Positions 46,037 to 54,531 of a stretch of 64,000 nucleotides of DNA are shown here, in pieces. Both the position numbers and the translations under genes were made by a program. Origin of the DNA: Mesorhizobium huakuii (GTDB taxonomy: Bacteria; Pseudomonadota; Alphaproteobacteria; Rhizobiales; Rhizobiaceae). Location: contig NZ_BSNY01000041.1 in assembly GCF_030160235.1 (NCBI RefSeq), positions 1-64,000 on the forward strand. Reading direction: 5' to 3'. The notes beneath the pieces are model-generated. The model was not told the DNA's origin. It ran no database searches and saw only the letters and a list, made by a program, of their open reading frames with translations. The first letter of the stretch is position 1; every line of letters begins with the position of its first letter.

Positions 46037-46744
46037 TCAGCGAATGGTTGCCCTGACAAAGTCGCCCTTCATGACGACCGAGGGCTTGGCGCCGGCGGTG
46101 TTGGGAAGCGTGCTCTCGACGAAGGACGCCGTGGCGGTGACCGAATAGCTGATCGCAGCCCCCTGCCCGAAAGACAGCGTGGCATCCAGTACCTTGCCGG
46201 TGATGGCGATGTTTTCGTCCTGCCTGACGCTGCCAAAGGCGAGATTGGCTTTCAGCGCATCGCTTTTGAGGTCGACGGTGGACGCATGCCCTTCCAGTAA
46301 AACATCGGCCGCTTTGCCGGTTATGGCGATGGCGGAGAAATTCCCCGCCATTTTGACCTGCAGCGCCGCCTGTTCGATCGACACCGAGCTTTCCGGCTGA
46401 ATGTTGGCGTTGATCTCGACCCTGCAGTCGGAGGGATCCAGCCATGAGGAGGGCGCGACGTCGATACGCAATGTCGAGGCCTCCAGCCTCATGTCGCTGG
46501 CGAGGCTGCAGTCATTGGCGAACCAGTTCGAATACCAGCGCGCGAACCAGCCTTCGCGGCGGCTGCCGATCGTCGCCTGGTAAGGGGCCGAGACCGAAGT
46601 GGTGAGCCTAACGGAACTGGCTTCGCCCGATATGATGACGGCGCTCACACCGGCGAGATCGAGTGTCTTGCCGGCATCACCGCTTGCCGGCGACGCAAGT
46701 GCTACGCTGCCAAATGACAGCAAGGCGAGAATTGCGGACTTCAT
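46037..46744 (-). CDS. Exported beta-rich protein (DUF4097-like), unknown function
   Basis: The 235-residue product has a signal peptide (MKSAILALLSFGSVALASPA). The mature protein is made of short beta repeats such as LQVKMAGNFSAIAITGKAADVLLEGHAST and AFGSVRQDENIAITGKVLD, like right-handed helix/adhesin-type DUF4097 proteins. Two cysteines are present in the middle. It is divergent from the membrane AraC regulator at 46903 and may be its target (inference). Confidence 0.7.
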   Translation of the reverse strand: MKSAILALLSFGSVALASPASGDAGKTLDLAGVSAVIISGEASSVRLTTSVSAPYQATIGSRREGWFARWYSNWFANDCSLASDMRLEASTLRIDVAPSSWLDPSDCRVEINANIQPESSVSIEQAALQVKMAGNFSAIAITGKAADVLLEGHASTVDLKSDALKANLAFGSVRQDENIAITGKVLDATLSFGQGAAISYSVTATASFVESTLPNTAGAKPSVVMKGDFVRATIR

Positions 46745-46902
46745 CGATATCTCCGATCATGTGACGGTCCTGGCTGGACCGTGGCGTTGTCGGAGTGATC
46801 GGGAATGTCGATTTCCGCGACCTCGATCGCGATCCGGGACGACCGTGAACGCAATCCAGGTCATTGTCGGTCGCTGCCAGCCTCGGAACCACGCCTGCGA
46901 TC

Positions 46903-47976
46903 ATGATCTTCATTCCCCTGCCGTTCGTCGTCTCCCTGTTGCTCGTCATCCTGCTCATACAGATGATCCGCCGAAGCGAGACGGACCTGCGCGAGAACAT
47001 CTCTTTCATGCTGCTGATGGCGGTCTACGCCTTGCAGTCGGTGCTGATCGGTATTCGCTGGGGTTATGATGCCAGGGTCGTCATGCCGGTCCTGTCGGTG
47101 CTGGCGGCGCTGATCGCGCCGCTTGCCTGGATCACCTTCAGCGGCCTGACGAAGGAACGGTCGGCGCGTCGCCTGACACGGCTGTGGCCGCATCTGTTGC
47201 CGGCCTGCCTGGTTGCCCTGCTGCTGATCTTCTGGCGCGAGCCGGTCGGGCCGGTGATCATCCTGGTGTTCCTGTCGTATGGGGTGGCCCTGCTTTGGCT
47301 TGCGCTGGCCGGCCCGGATATCCTGGTCGAATCGCGCCTCGACGGCGTCTTGCGGTCCTACCGATCGCTGTGGGTGACCGCGCTGGCGATCCTCGCATCG
47401 CCCATCACCGACATCATCATCAGCCTGGACATGCAATGGACCGGCGGCGTTCATTCCGGCGCGGTCATTGCCGGCGGCAACGTGCTGGCGCTGCTATTGC
47501 TCGGCGGCGCCGCCGCTGTCGCCAGCGAAGCGGCTGCTCCAGACGAAGACGAGGAGAAAGACGAAGGGCCTCGGGCGCAGACCATGCCACGGGCAACCAG
47601 CGAAGAGTCCGCGATCGCGGCGGCGGTCGACGCGCTGATGCGGGAGAAGGAGCTCTACAAGGACGTCGATCTCAACCTTGGGCGCATCGCCAGGCGGCTC
47701 GGCCTGCCGGCCCGGCAAGTGTCGTCGGCGATCAATCGCATCCACGGATCGAGCGTGTCGCAATATGTCAACAACCAGAGGATCGACGAGGCGCGCCGCC
47801 TGCTGGCGACGACGGACGAACCGATCACCCGCATCATGTTCGACGCCGGTTTCCTCAGCAAATCGAACTTCAACCGTGAGTTCCTGCGCATCACCGGCCT
47901 GAGTCCGAAGGCCTGGCGGCTTGAGCACCAGCCGCCAGGCAGTGCGGTGTCGGCGAGGTCGAACCAAGAAACGTGA
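46903..47976 (+). CDS. Membrane-embedded AraC-family regulator
   Basis: The 357-residue protein has about seven hydrophobic segments in residues 1-215 and then an acidic linker (APDEDEEKDEG). A C-terminal AraC double HTH follows (about 255-350) with LGRIARRLGLPARQVSSAIN and ITRIMFDAGFLSKSNFNREF. This combination suggests a one-component sensor that detects a membrane or periplasmic signal. The ATG at 46903 starts the first helix. Confidence 0.85.
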   Translation: MIFIPLPFVVSLLLVILLIQMIRRSETDLRENISFMLLMAVYALQSVLIGIRWGYDARVVMPVLSVLAALIAPLAWITFSGLTKERSARRLTRLWPHLLPACLVALLLIFWREPVGPVIILVFLSYGVALLWLALAGPDILVESRLDGVLRSYRSLWVTALAILASPITDIIISLDMQWTGGVHSGAVIAGGNVLALLLLGGAAAVASEAAAPDEDEEKDEGPRAQTMPRATSEESAIAAAVDALMREKELYKDVDLNLGRIARRLGLPARQVSSAINRIHGSSVSQYVNNQRIDEARRLLATTDEPITRIMFDAGFLSKSNFNREFLRITGLSPKAWRLEHQPPGSAVSARSNQET

Positions 47977-47992
47977 ACAGGCGCGGCGCCAT

Positions 47993-48622
47993 TCAGTCTC
48001 CAGCCAGTTCCCGCAGCGCCATGCGCTTGTAGGCGGCGACCAGCCTGTCGCCCTCCTGCCGGTCGACCGATATGGCCAGCCGCACCGCGGCCTCACCCAT
48101 TTGCCAGATGAGAAACGCCGTGGTCTCCAGGCCGACGGGGTCGGCGCTGGGGCGCAAGCGCTTCAGCACCGCCACGAGGAACTCCGCATTGGCACGGCTG
48201 TCGGCGAGCTCGAGCTGGCGCAGCGCCTTGTCGGCCTGCGTGCCCGACCAGATGTCGCGCATCACCGGCTCGGCCAGGAACAGCCCGTAGTAGATGTCGA
48301 CCAGCTCCGAGAAAGCCCGCCGCAAGCCTTCGGCGTCGCCGACATCCTTGAGCGCTGCCGAGATACAGGCCTGGCTCTCGGCCGTGTAGCGCTCGGCCAG
48401 TGCCCAGATGATCGCCCGCTTGTCGGGAAAGAACTGGTAGAGCGAACCGATCGACACCCCTGCCCGTTCCGCGACCTCGCCCATGCGCATGGCGTCGCTG
48501 CCTTGCTCGGTGATCAGCGCCGAGGCCGCGGCCAGCATGCGCTCCACCCGCTCGCGGCTGCGCTGCTGGCTTGGCGCCCGCCGTGGCGAAGCGATCTGCT
48601 CGTTAGCCGGCGTGCCTTCCAT
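47993..48622 (-). CDS. TetR-family transcriptional regulator
   Basis: The 209-residue protein has an N-terminal HTH (RVERMLAAASALITEQGSDAM to AERAGVSIGSLYQFFPDKRAI) and a helical ligand domain. It is divergent from the NmrA-like gene at 48747, with inverted repeats between them, so it probably represses that gene and itself. The ATG at 48622 is chosen as the first that gives a normal-length N-terminus. Confidence 0.9.
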   Translation of the reverse strand: MEGTPANEQIASPRRAPSQQRSRERVERMLAAASALITEQGSDAMRMGEVAERAGVSIGSLYQFFPDKRAIIWALAERYTAESQACISAALKDVGDAEGLRRAFSELVDIYYGLFLAEPVMRDIWSGTQADKALRQLELADSRANAEFLVAVLKRLRPSADPVGLETTAFLIWQMGEAAVRLAISVDRQEGDRLVAAYKRMALRELAGD

Positions 48623-48746
48623 GGACTGTCTCCAACAACGCATTCGGCACAATCGCCGAGAAAATGGCTTGACTCACAAAATACGAGGGTTTATCACGTT
48701 TTGCAAATGTGAGGATTACTCATGTTTTTGAACATAGGAAAACACC
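48623..48746. promoter_or_regulatory. Divergent TetR/NmrA promoter region with inverted repeat
   Basis: ATGTT-TTTG-AACAT (48722-48735) is a 5-bp inverted repeat directly upstream of the NmrA-gene ribosome site (AGGAA). CTCACA near 48674 and TGTGAG near 48708 form a wider pair. Either may be the TetR operator. Confidence 0.4.
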
Positions 48747-49574
48747 ATGACCGACACCAAACCAACTCTGATCCTCGGCGGTACCGGCAAGACCGGCCGC
48801 CGACTTGCCGAGCGGCTGACGGCGCGCGGCATACCGGTACGGATAGGCTCCCGTTCCGGCACGCCGCGCTTCGACTGGGAGGCTCCCGCGAGCTGGGCTC
48901 CCGCGCTCGAAGGCGTCAGCGCGGTCTACATCAGCTACTATCCCGACATCGCCGTGCCAGGTGCCGCCGAAGTGATCGATGCCTTCGCCCGCCTTGCCGT
49001 GGAGCATGGCGTTCGCCGGCTGGTGCTGTTGTCGGGGCGCGGCGAGCACGAGGCGCAGCGCGCCGAAGAGATGCTGAAAGCTTCCGGGGCCGACTGGACG
49101 ATCCTGCGCTGCGCTTGGTTCTCGCAGAATTTCAGCGAAGGCTTTCTCGTCGAGCCATTGCTGGCGGGCGAAGTGGCCCTGCCGGTCGGGCCTGTCGGCG
49201 AACCCTTTGTCGATGTCGACGACATCGTTGACGCCGCCGAAGCGGTGCTGACCGAGCCCGGTCATGTCGGCCAGCTCTATGAGCTCACGGGGCCGCGGCT
49301 GTTGAACTTCGCCGACGCGGTCGGCGAAATTGCCAAGGCGGCAGGACGCGATATCCGCTTTGTCAGGATTACGCATGACGAGTTCACCGCCGCTGTCGCG
49401 ACGCACGAACTGCCGCCCGAAATCGTCTGGCTGCTCGATGAGCTGTTCACCAAGGTGCTCGACGGTCGCAACGAATCGCTTACCGGCGGCGTCCAACGCG
49501 TGCTCGGCCGTGCACCGAAAGACTTTTCCGCCTACGCAACCGAAACCGCCGCAACAGGCATCTGGAGTAACTGA
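48747..49574 (+). CDS. NmrA/NAD(P)H-binding atypical SDR protein
   Basis: The 275-residue protein has the NAD(P)-binding loop LILGGTGKTGRRLAE (about 8-22). It also shows RLVLLSGRGEHE and WTILRCAWFSQNFSEGF, typical of NmrA-like reductases and redox sensors. AGGAA precedes the ATG. A DUF1772 gene starts one base after its stop; the two make a TetR-controlled pair. Confidence 0.88.
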   Translation: MTDTKPTLILGGTGKTGRRLAERLTARGIPVRIGSRSGTPRFDWEAPASWAPALEGVSAVYISYYPDIAVPGAAEVIDAFARLAVEHGVRRLVLLSGRGEHEAQRAEEMLKASGADWTILRCAWFSQNFSEGFLVEPLLAGEVALPVGPVGEPFVDVDDIVDAAEAVLTEPGHVGQLYELTGPRLLNFADAVGEIAKAAGRDIRFVRITHDEFTAAVATHELPPEIVWLLDELFTKVLDGRNESLTGGVQRVLGRAPKDFSAYATETAATGIWSN

Positions 49575-49575
49575 G

Positions 49576-50052
49576 ATGAGCAAGCTTGTTCCCGCCCTCA
49601 CCATCATCGCCGCAATCGGCTCGGGCGTCGTCGGCGGCGTCTTCTTCGCCTTTTCCAACTTCGTCATGGCAGCACTTGCCCGGCTGCCTGTCCCGCAAGG
49701 CATCGCCGCGATGAATTCGATCAACGTCACGGTGATCACGCCGACTTTCATGACGGCGCTTTTCGGCACTGGCCTGCTCTGCCTGGTGCTTATCGCCGCC
49801 GCCTTCATGGGCTGGAGCCAGTCCGGCTCGTACTGGCTGCTGGCCGGCGCGGTGATCTACGTGATCGGCAACCCGATAGTGACCATGGTCTTCAACGTGC
49901 CGCTCAACGATGCGCTCGCCGCCGTCGACCCGGCCAGCAGCACCGGCGCCGCCGTGTGGGCGAACCATCTGAGCCAATGGGTGATGTGGAACCACGTCCG
50001 CACCATCACCGCCATCGTGGCCATGGCCTGCTTTATCTTCGCATTGCTGTAA
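49576..50052 (+). CDS. DUF1772 (anthrone oxygenase-like) membrane protein
   Basis: The 158-residue protein has four hydrophobic segments with GSGVVGGVFFAFSNFVMAAL at the N-terminus, and NPIVTMVFNVPLNDAL and NHVRTITAIVAM later, the DUF1772 pattern. Related fungal enzymes oxidise anthrones; bacterial roles are unknown. It is translationally close to the NmrA-like gene. Confidence 0.85.
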   Translation: MSKLVPALTIIAAIGSGVVGGVFFAFSNFVMAALARLPVPQGIAAMNSINVTVITPTFMTALFGTGLLCLVLIAAAFMGWSQSGSYWLLAGAVIYVIGNPIVTMVFNVPLNDALAAVDPASSTGAAVWANHLSQWVMWNHVRTITAIVAMACFIFALL

Positions 50053-50069
50053 GGTGCGGAACCCAAAGA

Positions 50070-50095
50070 ACCCCGCTCAGGCGGGGTCCTTTTGC
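50070..50095. terminator. Shared terminator between convergent genes, loop containing a stop codon
   Basis: ACCCCGC (50070-50076) pairs with GCGGGGT (50081-50087) around TCAG. It is followed by CCTTTT on plus and TTCTTTGG on minus. The minus-strand TGA stop of the SelW-like gene (50079-50077) lies in the loop. Confidence 0.8.
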
Positions 50096-50409
50096 GTGTG
50101 GCCCTTGCGGTCGGAATGACCGAGATCGCGATCGGGGTCGATCACGTCACGCACCAGCTGCTTGAGCTTTGCCGCATCGGGAAAGCCGCCGTCGCGCTTG
50201 CGATCCCAGACCAGCACGTCGTTGCAGGAAATGGTGAAGACGCCGCCGGTGCCGGGCACCAGCGTCACTTCGCCAAGATCGGTGCCGAAGGTGGAGAGCA
50301 GCTCCTGCGCCATCCAGCCGGCGCGCAGCAGCCACTGGCACTGCGTGCAATAGCTGATGCGGATGGCGGGCAACGGCGCCTCGCTTGTATCGGATTGAGC
50401 TTTGCTCAT
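50077..50409 (-). CDS. SelT/SelW/SelH-family (Rdx) protein
   Basis: The 110-residue thioredoxin-like protein has the redox motif YCTQCQW near the N-terminus, where Sec-containing homologues have CxxU, and the family segment GTGGVFTISCNDVLVWDRK. The likely role is thiol redox handling. A GTG 15 bases upstream is an alternative start. It follows yebC by 11 bases. Confidence 0.85.
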   Translation of the reverse strand: MSKAQSDTSEAPLPAIRISYCTQCQWLLRAGWMAQELLSTFGTDLGEVTLVPGTGGVFTISCNDVLVWDRKRDGGFPDAAKLKQLVRDVIDPDRDLGHSDRKGHTQKDPA

Positions 50410-50420
50410 ATCCCGGCCGA

Positions 50421-51170
50421 TCACGCCGCGCTGAGCTTGGCCAAGGTTTCGTCGTCGACTTCGAAGTTGGCGTAGACGCTTTGCACGTCATCATCGTCCT
50501 CGAGCGTGGCGACCAGCTTCATCAGCGACTGCGCCCGCTCCTCGTCGACCGGAACATTGTTCTGCGGCCGCCAGATCAGCTTCACCGATTCCGCCTCGCC
50601 GAGCGAGGCTTCCAGCGCTTTCGACACCTCACCGAGATTCTCGAAGGCGCAATAGATCGTGTGACCTTCGTCGTCGGTTTCGACGTCGTCGGCGCCGGCT
50701 TCGATCGCCGCTTCCATGACCTTGTCGGCGCTGCCGGCCGATGCCGGATAGTAGATCTCGCCGACGCGGTCCCACATGAAGGACACCGAGCCGGTTTCGC
50801 CCATCGCGCCGCCGGCCTTGGTGAAGGCGGCGCGCACATTCGACGCCGAGCGGTTGCGGTTGTCGGTCAACGCCTCGACGATGACGGCGACGCCGCCCGG
50901 GCCATAGCCCTCATAGCGCACGGCCTCGTAGTTTTCCGCATCGCCCATCGACGCCTTGTTGATGGCGCGCTGGATGTTGTCCTTCGGCATCGACACAGCC
51001 TTGGCGTTCTGGACCGCCAGGCGCAGGCGCGGATTCATCGATGGGTCGGGCGTGCCGCTCTTGGCGGCCACGGTGATTTCGCGCGCCAGCTTGGAAAACA
51101 TTTTCGACCGCACCGCGTCCTGGCGGCCCTTGCGGTGCATGATGTTCTTGAACTGTGAATGGCCAGCCAT
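50421..51170 (-). CDS. YebC/PmpR-family DNA-binding or translation factor
   Basis: The 249-residue protein starts [20 protein letters not shown], the family N-terminus. It contains GGPGG-type [24 protein letters not shown] and a C-terminal acidic domain. The family was described as transcriptional regulators and more recently linked to ribosome rescue at proline stretches. In many bacteria yebC lies beside ruvC, but here it is separate. Confidence 0.94.
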   Translation of the reverse strand: MAGHSQFKNIMHRKGRQDAVRSKMFSKLAREITVAAKSGTPDPSMNPRLRLAVQNAKAVSMPKDNIQRAINKASMGDAENYEAVRYEGYGPGGVAVIVEALTDNRNRSASNVRAAFTKAGGAMGETGSVSFMWDRVGEIYYPASAGSADKVMEAAIEAGADDVETDDEGHTIYCAFENLGEVSKALEASLGEAESVKLIWRPQNNVPVDEERAQSLMKLVATLEDDDDVQSVYANFEVDDETLAKLSAA

Positions 51171-51382
51171 GGCACCCCTGTCGTGTTCGGCTAGAGCGTT
51201 CTGCAGCGAGATGCATTACCTCGCCTTTTGCAAAATGCTCGAATTCAAAATCTCGGAACGTCCTTGATGCGTCCGGAGGACGTACGGCGCTCTTTGTCGG
51301 AATGGCCGGCTTATAGATAAATCGGCTCAATTCGTCCAGCCGCACCGCGCGCGTGACGCGACCGGACAGGCTGCTGCAATGC

Positions 51383-51706
51383 CTACGCCTCCAGATCGGA
51401 CTTCAGCCGATCGATGATGCTGAGCGCATGGCCGGCATATTGGCTGATCCAGCGGTCGTGGATCTGCTTGATCGGCAGTGCGTTGAGATGGTTCCAGCGC
51501 TCGCGTCCGTCGCGGCGCGCAACGATCAGCTCCGCCTCCTCCAGCACCTTCAGGTGCAGCATGACGGTACAGCGGTCAATGTCGGGGAAGGCCTCGCACA
51601 GCATGCCGGTGGTCTTCGGCTCATCCTTCAGCCGATCGAGCATTTCGCGCCGGCGCGGATGCGCCAGCGCCTTGAAAACATTGTCATCTTGCGATCGGCT
51701 TGACAT
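51383..51706 (-). CDS. ArsR-family regulator
   Basis: The 107-residue winged-helix protein has KALAHPRRREMLDRLKDEP and CTVMLHLKVLEEAELI as the HTH. It has no metal-binding cysteine pair at the usual site. It is divergent from an SRPBCC gene, a frequent pairing. A perfect 20-nt palindrome begins in its own start codon, so it should repress itself and the divergent genes. Confidence 0.92.
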   Translation of the reverse strand: MSSRSQDDNVFKALAHPRRREMLDRLKDEPKTTGMLCEAFPDIDRCTVMLHLKVLEEAELIVARRDGRERWNHLNALPIKQIHDRWISQYAGHALSIIDRLKSDLEA

Positions 51707-51724
51707 GTTATATTTCTATAACAT
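51705..51724. promoter_or_regulatory. Perfect palindromic operator for the ArsR regulator
   Basis: ATGTTATA-TTTC-TATAACAT is an 8-bp perfect inverted repeat. Its left end overlaps the ArsR start codon, so the ArsR ribosome site lies inside it. Binding would block both divergent transcripts. Confidence 0.75.
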
Positions 51725-51757
51725 ATCGTCGAACCGATCAAGGATGGAGCTGTGGAT

Positions 51758-52240
51758 ATGTCTCTTGGATTCCGCGTTTCCGGCCGCATCGGCAAACCGG
51801 TCGCCGAAGTTTTCGACGCCGTCGTCAACCCCAGGAAGCTGAGCGGCTATTTCACCACCATCGGCGGCGCCAGCGCGCCGCTTGAAACCGGTGTTGGCGT
51901 CGTCTGGTGGGGCAAGGTGCCGGTCGAGGTCGACGAAGTGGTCAAGGACAGCCGCATCGTGCTGCGCTGGGACGCCACGGATGCCGACGGCAAGCCTGCC
52001 TACAAGACCCGCATCGAAATGAATTTCGAGCCGCTGGACGATGGCGGCACCTTCGTCACCATCGCCGAAAGCGGCTGGCAGGAAGGCGCGGTCGGCCTGA
52101 AGAAATCCTATCTCAACTGCGAGGGCTGGTCGCAGATGCTGGCCTGCATGAAGGCCTATGTCGAATACGGCATCAATCTGCGCGACGGCTATTACCGCAG
52201 CGAGATGAAGGGCGAACCCGCCAACGAGACCAATGTTTGA
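51758..52240 (+). CDS. SRPBCC/AHSA1-family protein
   Basis: The 160-residue protein has the START/Bet v1-like fold features RIGKPVAEVFDAVVNPRKLSGYF and FEPLDDGGTFVTIAESGW, and ends GWSQMLACMKAYVEYG. Such proteins bind small hydrophobic ligands. The ATG at 51758 has GGAG ten bases upstream; a GTG six bases earlier is less likely. It is the first gene of the ArsR-controlled group. Confidence 0.88.
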   Translation: MSLGFRVSGRIGKPVAEVFDAVVNPRKLSGYFTTIGGASAPLETGVGVVWWGKVPVEVDEVVKDSRIVLRWDATDADGKPAYKTRIEMNFEPLDDGGTFVTIAESGWQEGAVGLKKSYLNCEGWSQMLACMKAYVEYGINLRDGYYRSEMKGEPANETNV

Positions 52241-52263
52241 GCAAGGAAAAACGGAGGCCCGCG

Positions 52264-52656
52264 ATGGCGAAAGTGACACCGTTCCTGATGTTCGAGGGCA
52301 AGGCCGAGGAGGCGATGGCCCTTTATTGCGAGACCATTCCCGGCAGCAGCATCCTTGACATCACCCGCTATGGCGCCGGCGAGGATGGCCCGGAAGGGAC
52401 GGTGAAGCTGGCGCGCGCTTCCATCGCCGGCCTCGACGTCATGGTCTTCAACAGCCCCGTGCACCACGCGTTCACCTTCACGCCGTCGGTCTCGTTTTAT
52501 GTCGACTGCTCCTCCTCGGAGGAACTGGACCGCATTGTCGACGCACTGGCGAAGGATGGCGGGTTCCTGATGCCTCCCGACAATTACGGTTTCAGCCGCC
52601 GTTTCGCCTGGCTCAACGACAGGTTCGGCGTCTCATGGCAGATCAATCTGCCATAG
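52264..52656 (+). CDS. VOC-family protein (PhnB-like)
   Basis: The 130-residue protein begins MAKVTPFLMFEGKAEEAMAL and has the PhnB-type YCETIPGSSILDITRYGAGEDGPEGTV and DNYGFSRRFAWLNDRFGVSW. These stand-alone single-domain VOC proteins are annotated as PhnB/demethylubiquinone-like, but the reaction is unknown. It lies 23 bases after the SRPBCC gene. Confidence 0.88.
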   Translation: MAKVTPFLMFEGKAEEAMALYCETIPGSSILDITRYGAGEDGPEGTVKLARASIAGLDVMVFNSPVHHAFTFTPSVSFYVDCSSSEELDRIVDALAKDGGFLMPPDNYGFSRRFAWLNDRFGVSWQINLP

Positions 52657-52711
52657 CCGCCCCTAGGACCGATCCGACCGACAGCACCAGAACATGACAA
52701 CGGAGCCTGCA

Positions 52712-53074
52712 ATGACCCAAAAGATCACCGGCGGCATCAATATCGCCATGAAGGTGCCGCCGCATCAGTATGAAGCGACGATCGCCTTCTACCGCGACAT
52801 CGTTGGGCTGAAGCCATTCACCGCCAAGGCGCCGGCCATCGGCTTCGAGCTCGGGCCTAACCGCCTGTGGATCGACGAGGCGCCGATGTTGAGCCAGGCC
52901 GAGGTCTGGCTGGAACTGTTCACCGAAGATTTTTCCACCGCTGCCGCACACCTCGCCGAGGCCGGCATCGTGCGTTGCGATGCCATCGAGCCCTTGGGCG
53001 AAGGCTTTCGCGGCGGCTGGATCACCAACCCGGCCAGCATCGTCCACATGCTGCGCGAGCCCGACGCCTGGTGA
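52712..53074 (+). CDS. VOC/glyoxalase-like protein
   Basis: The 120-residue single-domain VOC protein has INIAMKVPPHQYEATIAFYRDIVGLKPF at the N-terminus and a WITNPASIVHML end. The metal ligands of true glyoxalase I (His/Glu set) are not all evident, so the activity is unknown. GGAG lies seven bases before the ATG at 52712. An ATG six codons earlier is possible. Confidence 0.82.
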   Translation: MTQKITGGINIAMKVPPHQYEATIAFYRDIVGLKPFTAKAPAIGFELGPNRLWIDEAPMLSQAEVWLELFTEDFSTAAAHLAEAGIVRCDAIEPLGEGFRGGWITNPASIVHMLREPDAW

Positions 53075-53100
53075 GCGCCAACGCCGGAGAGGAGACCGCC

Positions 53101-53568
53101 ATGGAGATCCGCGAAACCCCGACCGCCGAAGCCGGCATGCTGATCCGGCGGCCTGTCGCCGAGGTGTTCGAGGCCATCGTCGATCCGGCCATCACCGCCA
53201 GATTCTGGTTCACCCATGGCAACGGCCGGCTGGACAGCGGCACGGAGGTCCGCTGGGAATGGCGCATGTATGGCGTCTCGACGACCGCCAAGGCCAGCGA
53301 GATCGTCAGGAACGAAAAAATCGTCATGCAATGGGGCGATCCGCCGACCACCGTGGTCTGGACCTTCACCGAAATGCCCGGCGATGCGACCTTTCTCGAG
53401 GTCCGCAACTTCGGCTTCTCCGGCACGCCCGACGAGCAGGTGAAAGAGGCGATCGGCTCGACCGGCGGCTTCACACTGGTGCTGGCCGGCGCCAAGGCCT
53501 GGCTGGAGCAGGGCCTGACACTGGACCTGATCGGCGATCGCCACCCGAAGGGTGTGCCGGGGCGCTAG
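53101..53568 (+). CDS. SRPBCC/AHSA1-family protein, second copy
   Basis: The 155-residue protein has LIRRPVAEVFEAIVDPAITARFWFTHGNG and VVWTFTEMPGDATFLEVRNFGF, with the final helix GGFTLVLAGAKAWLEQG. It is related to the 51758 product. GGAGAGGAG precedes the ATG. It ends a four-gene run of ligand-binding-fold proteins. Confidence 0.88.
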   Translation: MEIRETPTAEAGMLIRRPVAEVFEAIVDPAITARFWFTHGNGRLDSGTEVRWEWRMYGVSTTAKASEIVRNEKIVMQWGDPPTTVVWTFTEMPGDATFLEVRNFGFSGTPDEQVKEAIGSTGGFTLVLAGAKAWLEQGLTLDLIGDRHPKGVPGR

Positions 53569-53569
53569 A

Positions 53570-53669
53570 GCAATCTCAGGAAAAGTGTAAAGCGGTTTTC
53601 CCGTCCGGAATTGCGTCGAAGTAAGAGACGGAGCGGTTCGGCGTTTCCACGGTGAACCGCTCCAGTCTG
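53570..53669. repeat. Short palindromic repeat element with 10-bp perfect hairpin
   Basis: GGAGCGGTTC (53630-53639) and GAACCGCTCC (53654-53663) form a perfect 10-bp stem. The preceding stretch (AGGAAAAGTGTAAAGCGGTTTTCC) holds another weak inverted repeat. The composition resembles the short intergenic repeats of rhizobia (from memory). It could also act as the terminator region of the SRPBCC/VOC operon. Confidence 0.6.
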
Positions 53670-53685
53670 CCCAGCACGCCGATGC

Positions 53686-54453
53686 TCAATGCCCGTCGCC
53701 GGACTTCGCTTTCTTGCGCCGCCGCGCCAGCATGTTGAGCCCTTCGACCAGGGCCGAGAAACCCATCGCCGCGTAGATATAACCCTTGGGCACGTGGTAG
53801 CCCATGCCGTCGGCGATCAGCGTCATGCCGATCATCAACAGGAACCCCAGGGCCAGCATGACGATGCTGGGGTTCTTGGCGATGAAGTCGGCCAATGGAC
53901 CCGCCGCCAGCATCATCACGCTGACGGCCACGATCACGGCGATGTACATGATGGCGATCTCGTCGGTCATGCCGACGGCGGTGATGATGGAATCGATCGA
54001 GAAGACGAGATCGAGCAGCAGGATCTGGAAGATCGCGCCGGCAAGCGAGATCTTGATCGTCTCGCCCATCATCGTGTCCTTGTGGTCGTCGGGATCGACC
54101 GTGTGATGGATCTCCTTGGTCGCCTTCCACACCAGGAACAGGCCGCCGGCGATCAGGATCAGGTCGCGCCACGAGAAGCCATGGCCGAAGGCGGTGAAGA
54201 CCGGCGTCGTCAGCTGGACGATGATCGAGATGGTGGCCAGCAGCACCAGCCGCATGACCAGCGCCGCCGAAATGCCGAGCCGGCGGGCGCGGGCCCGCTG
54301 AGCTTCCGGCAGCTTGTTGGTCAGGATCGAGATGAAGATCAGATTGTCGATGCCGAGCACAATCTCGAGCACCACCAGCGTCAGCAAGGCGACCCATGCG
54401 GTTGGATCGGAAACGAATTGAAAATGCGGCGCAAGAAATTCGATAAGCTGCAT
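53686..54453 (-). CDS. TerC-family membrane protein
   Basis: The 255-residue protein has about seven helices with the family motifs [21 protein letters not shown] and [17 protein letters not shown], which carry the two intramembrane aspartate groups. TerC proteins handle metal ions, often manganese, or secreted metalloproteins. I find no yybP-ykoY leader upstream. It ends in a charged tail. Confidence 0.9.
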   Translation of the reverse strand: MQLIEFLAPHFQFVSDPTAWVALLTLVVLEIVLGIDNLIFISILTNKLPEAQRARARRLGISAALVMRLVLLATISIIVQLTTPVFTAFGHGFSWRDLILIAGGLFLVWKATKEIHHTVDPDDHKDTMMGETIKISLAGAIFQILLLDLVFSIDSIITAVGMTDEIAIMYIAVIVAVSVMMLAAGPLADFIAKNPSIVMLALGFLLMIGMTLIADGMGYHVPKGYIYAAMGFSALVEGLNMLARRRKKAKSGDGH

Positions 54454-54531
54454 GGAGGTCGTTGTCCCCTATTTTAACGATCTGAAGCAGATGTCGTCGG
54501 CAGTTAGGTACTGCGCGCGCCTATATCAATG

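Noticed and set aside
51191-51300. Possible short repeat bounded by AGAGCG and CGCTCT downstream of the ArsR gene
   Set aside because: The ends are only six bases, the internal stretch shows no good hairpin, and I could not find a second copy in the window.
53569-53685. Small gene between the SRPBCC and terC genes
   Set aside because: The sequence is a palindromic repeat without a usable start codon and ribosome site.
54454-54531. yybP-ykoY manganese riboswitch upstream of terC
   Set aside because: The short 5' region lacks the conserved loop sequences of that riboswitch.
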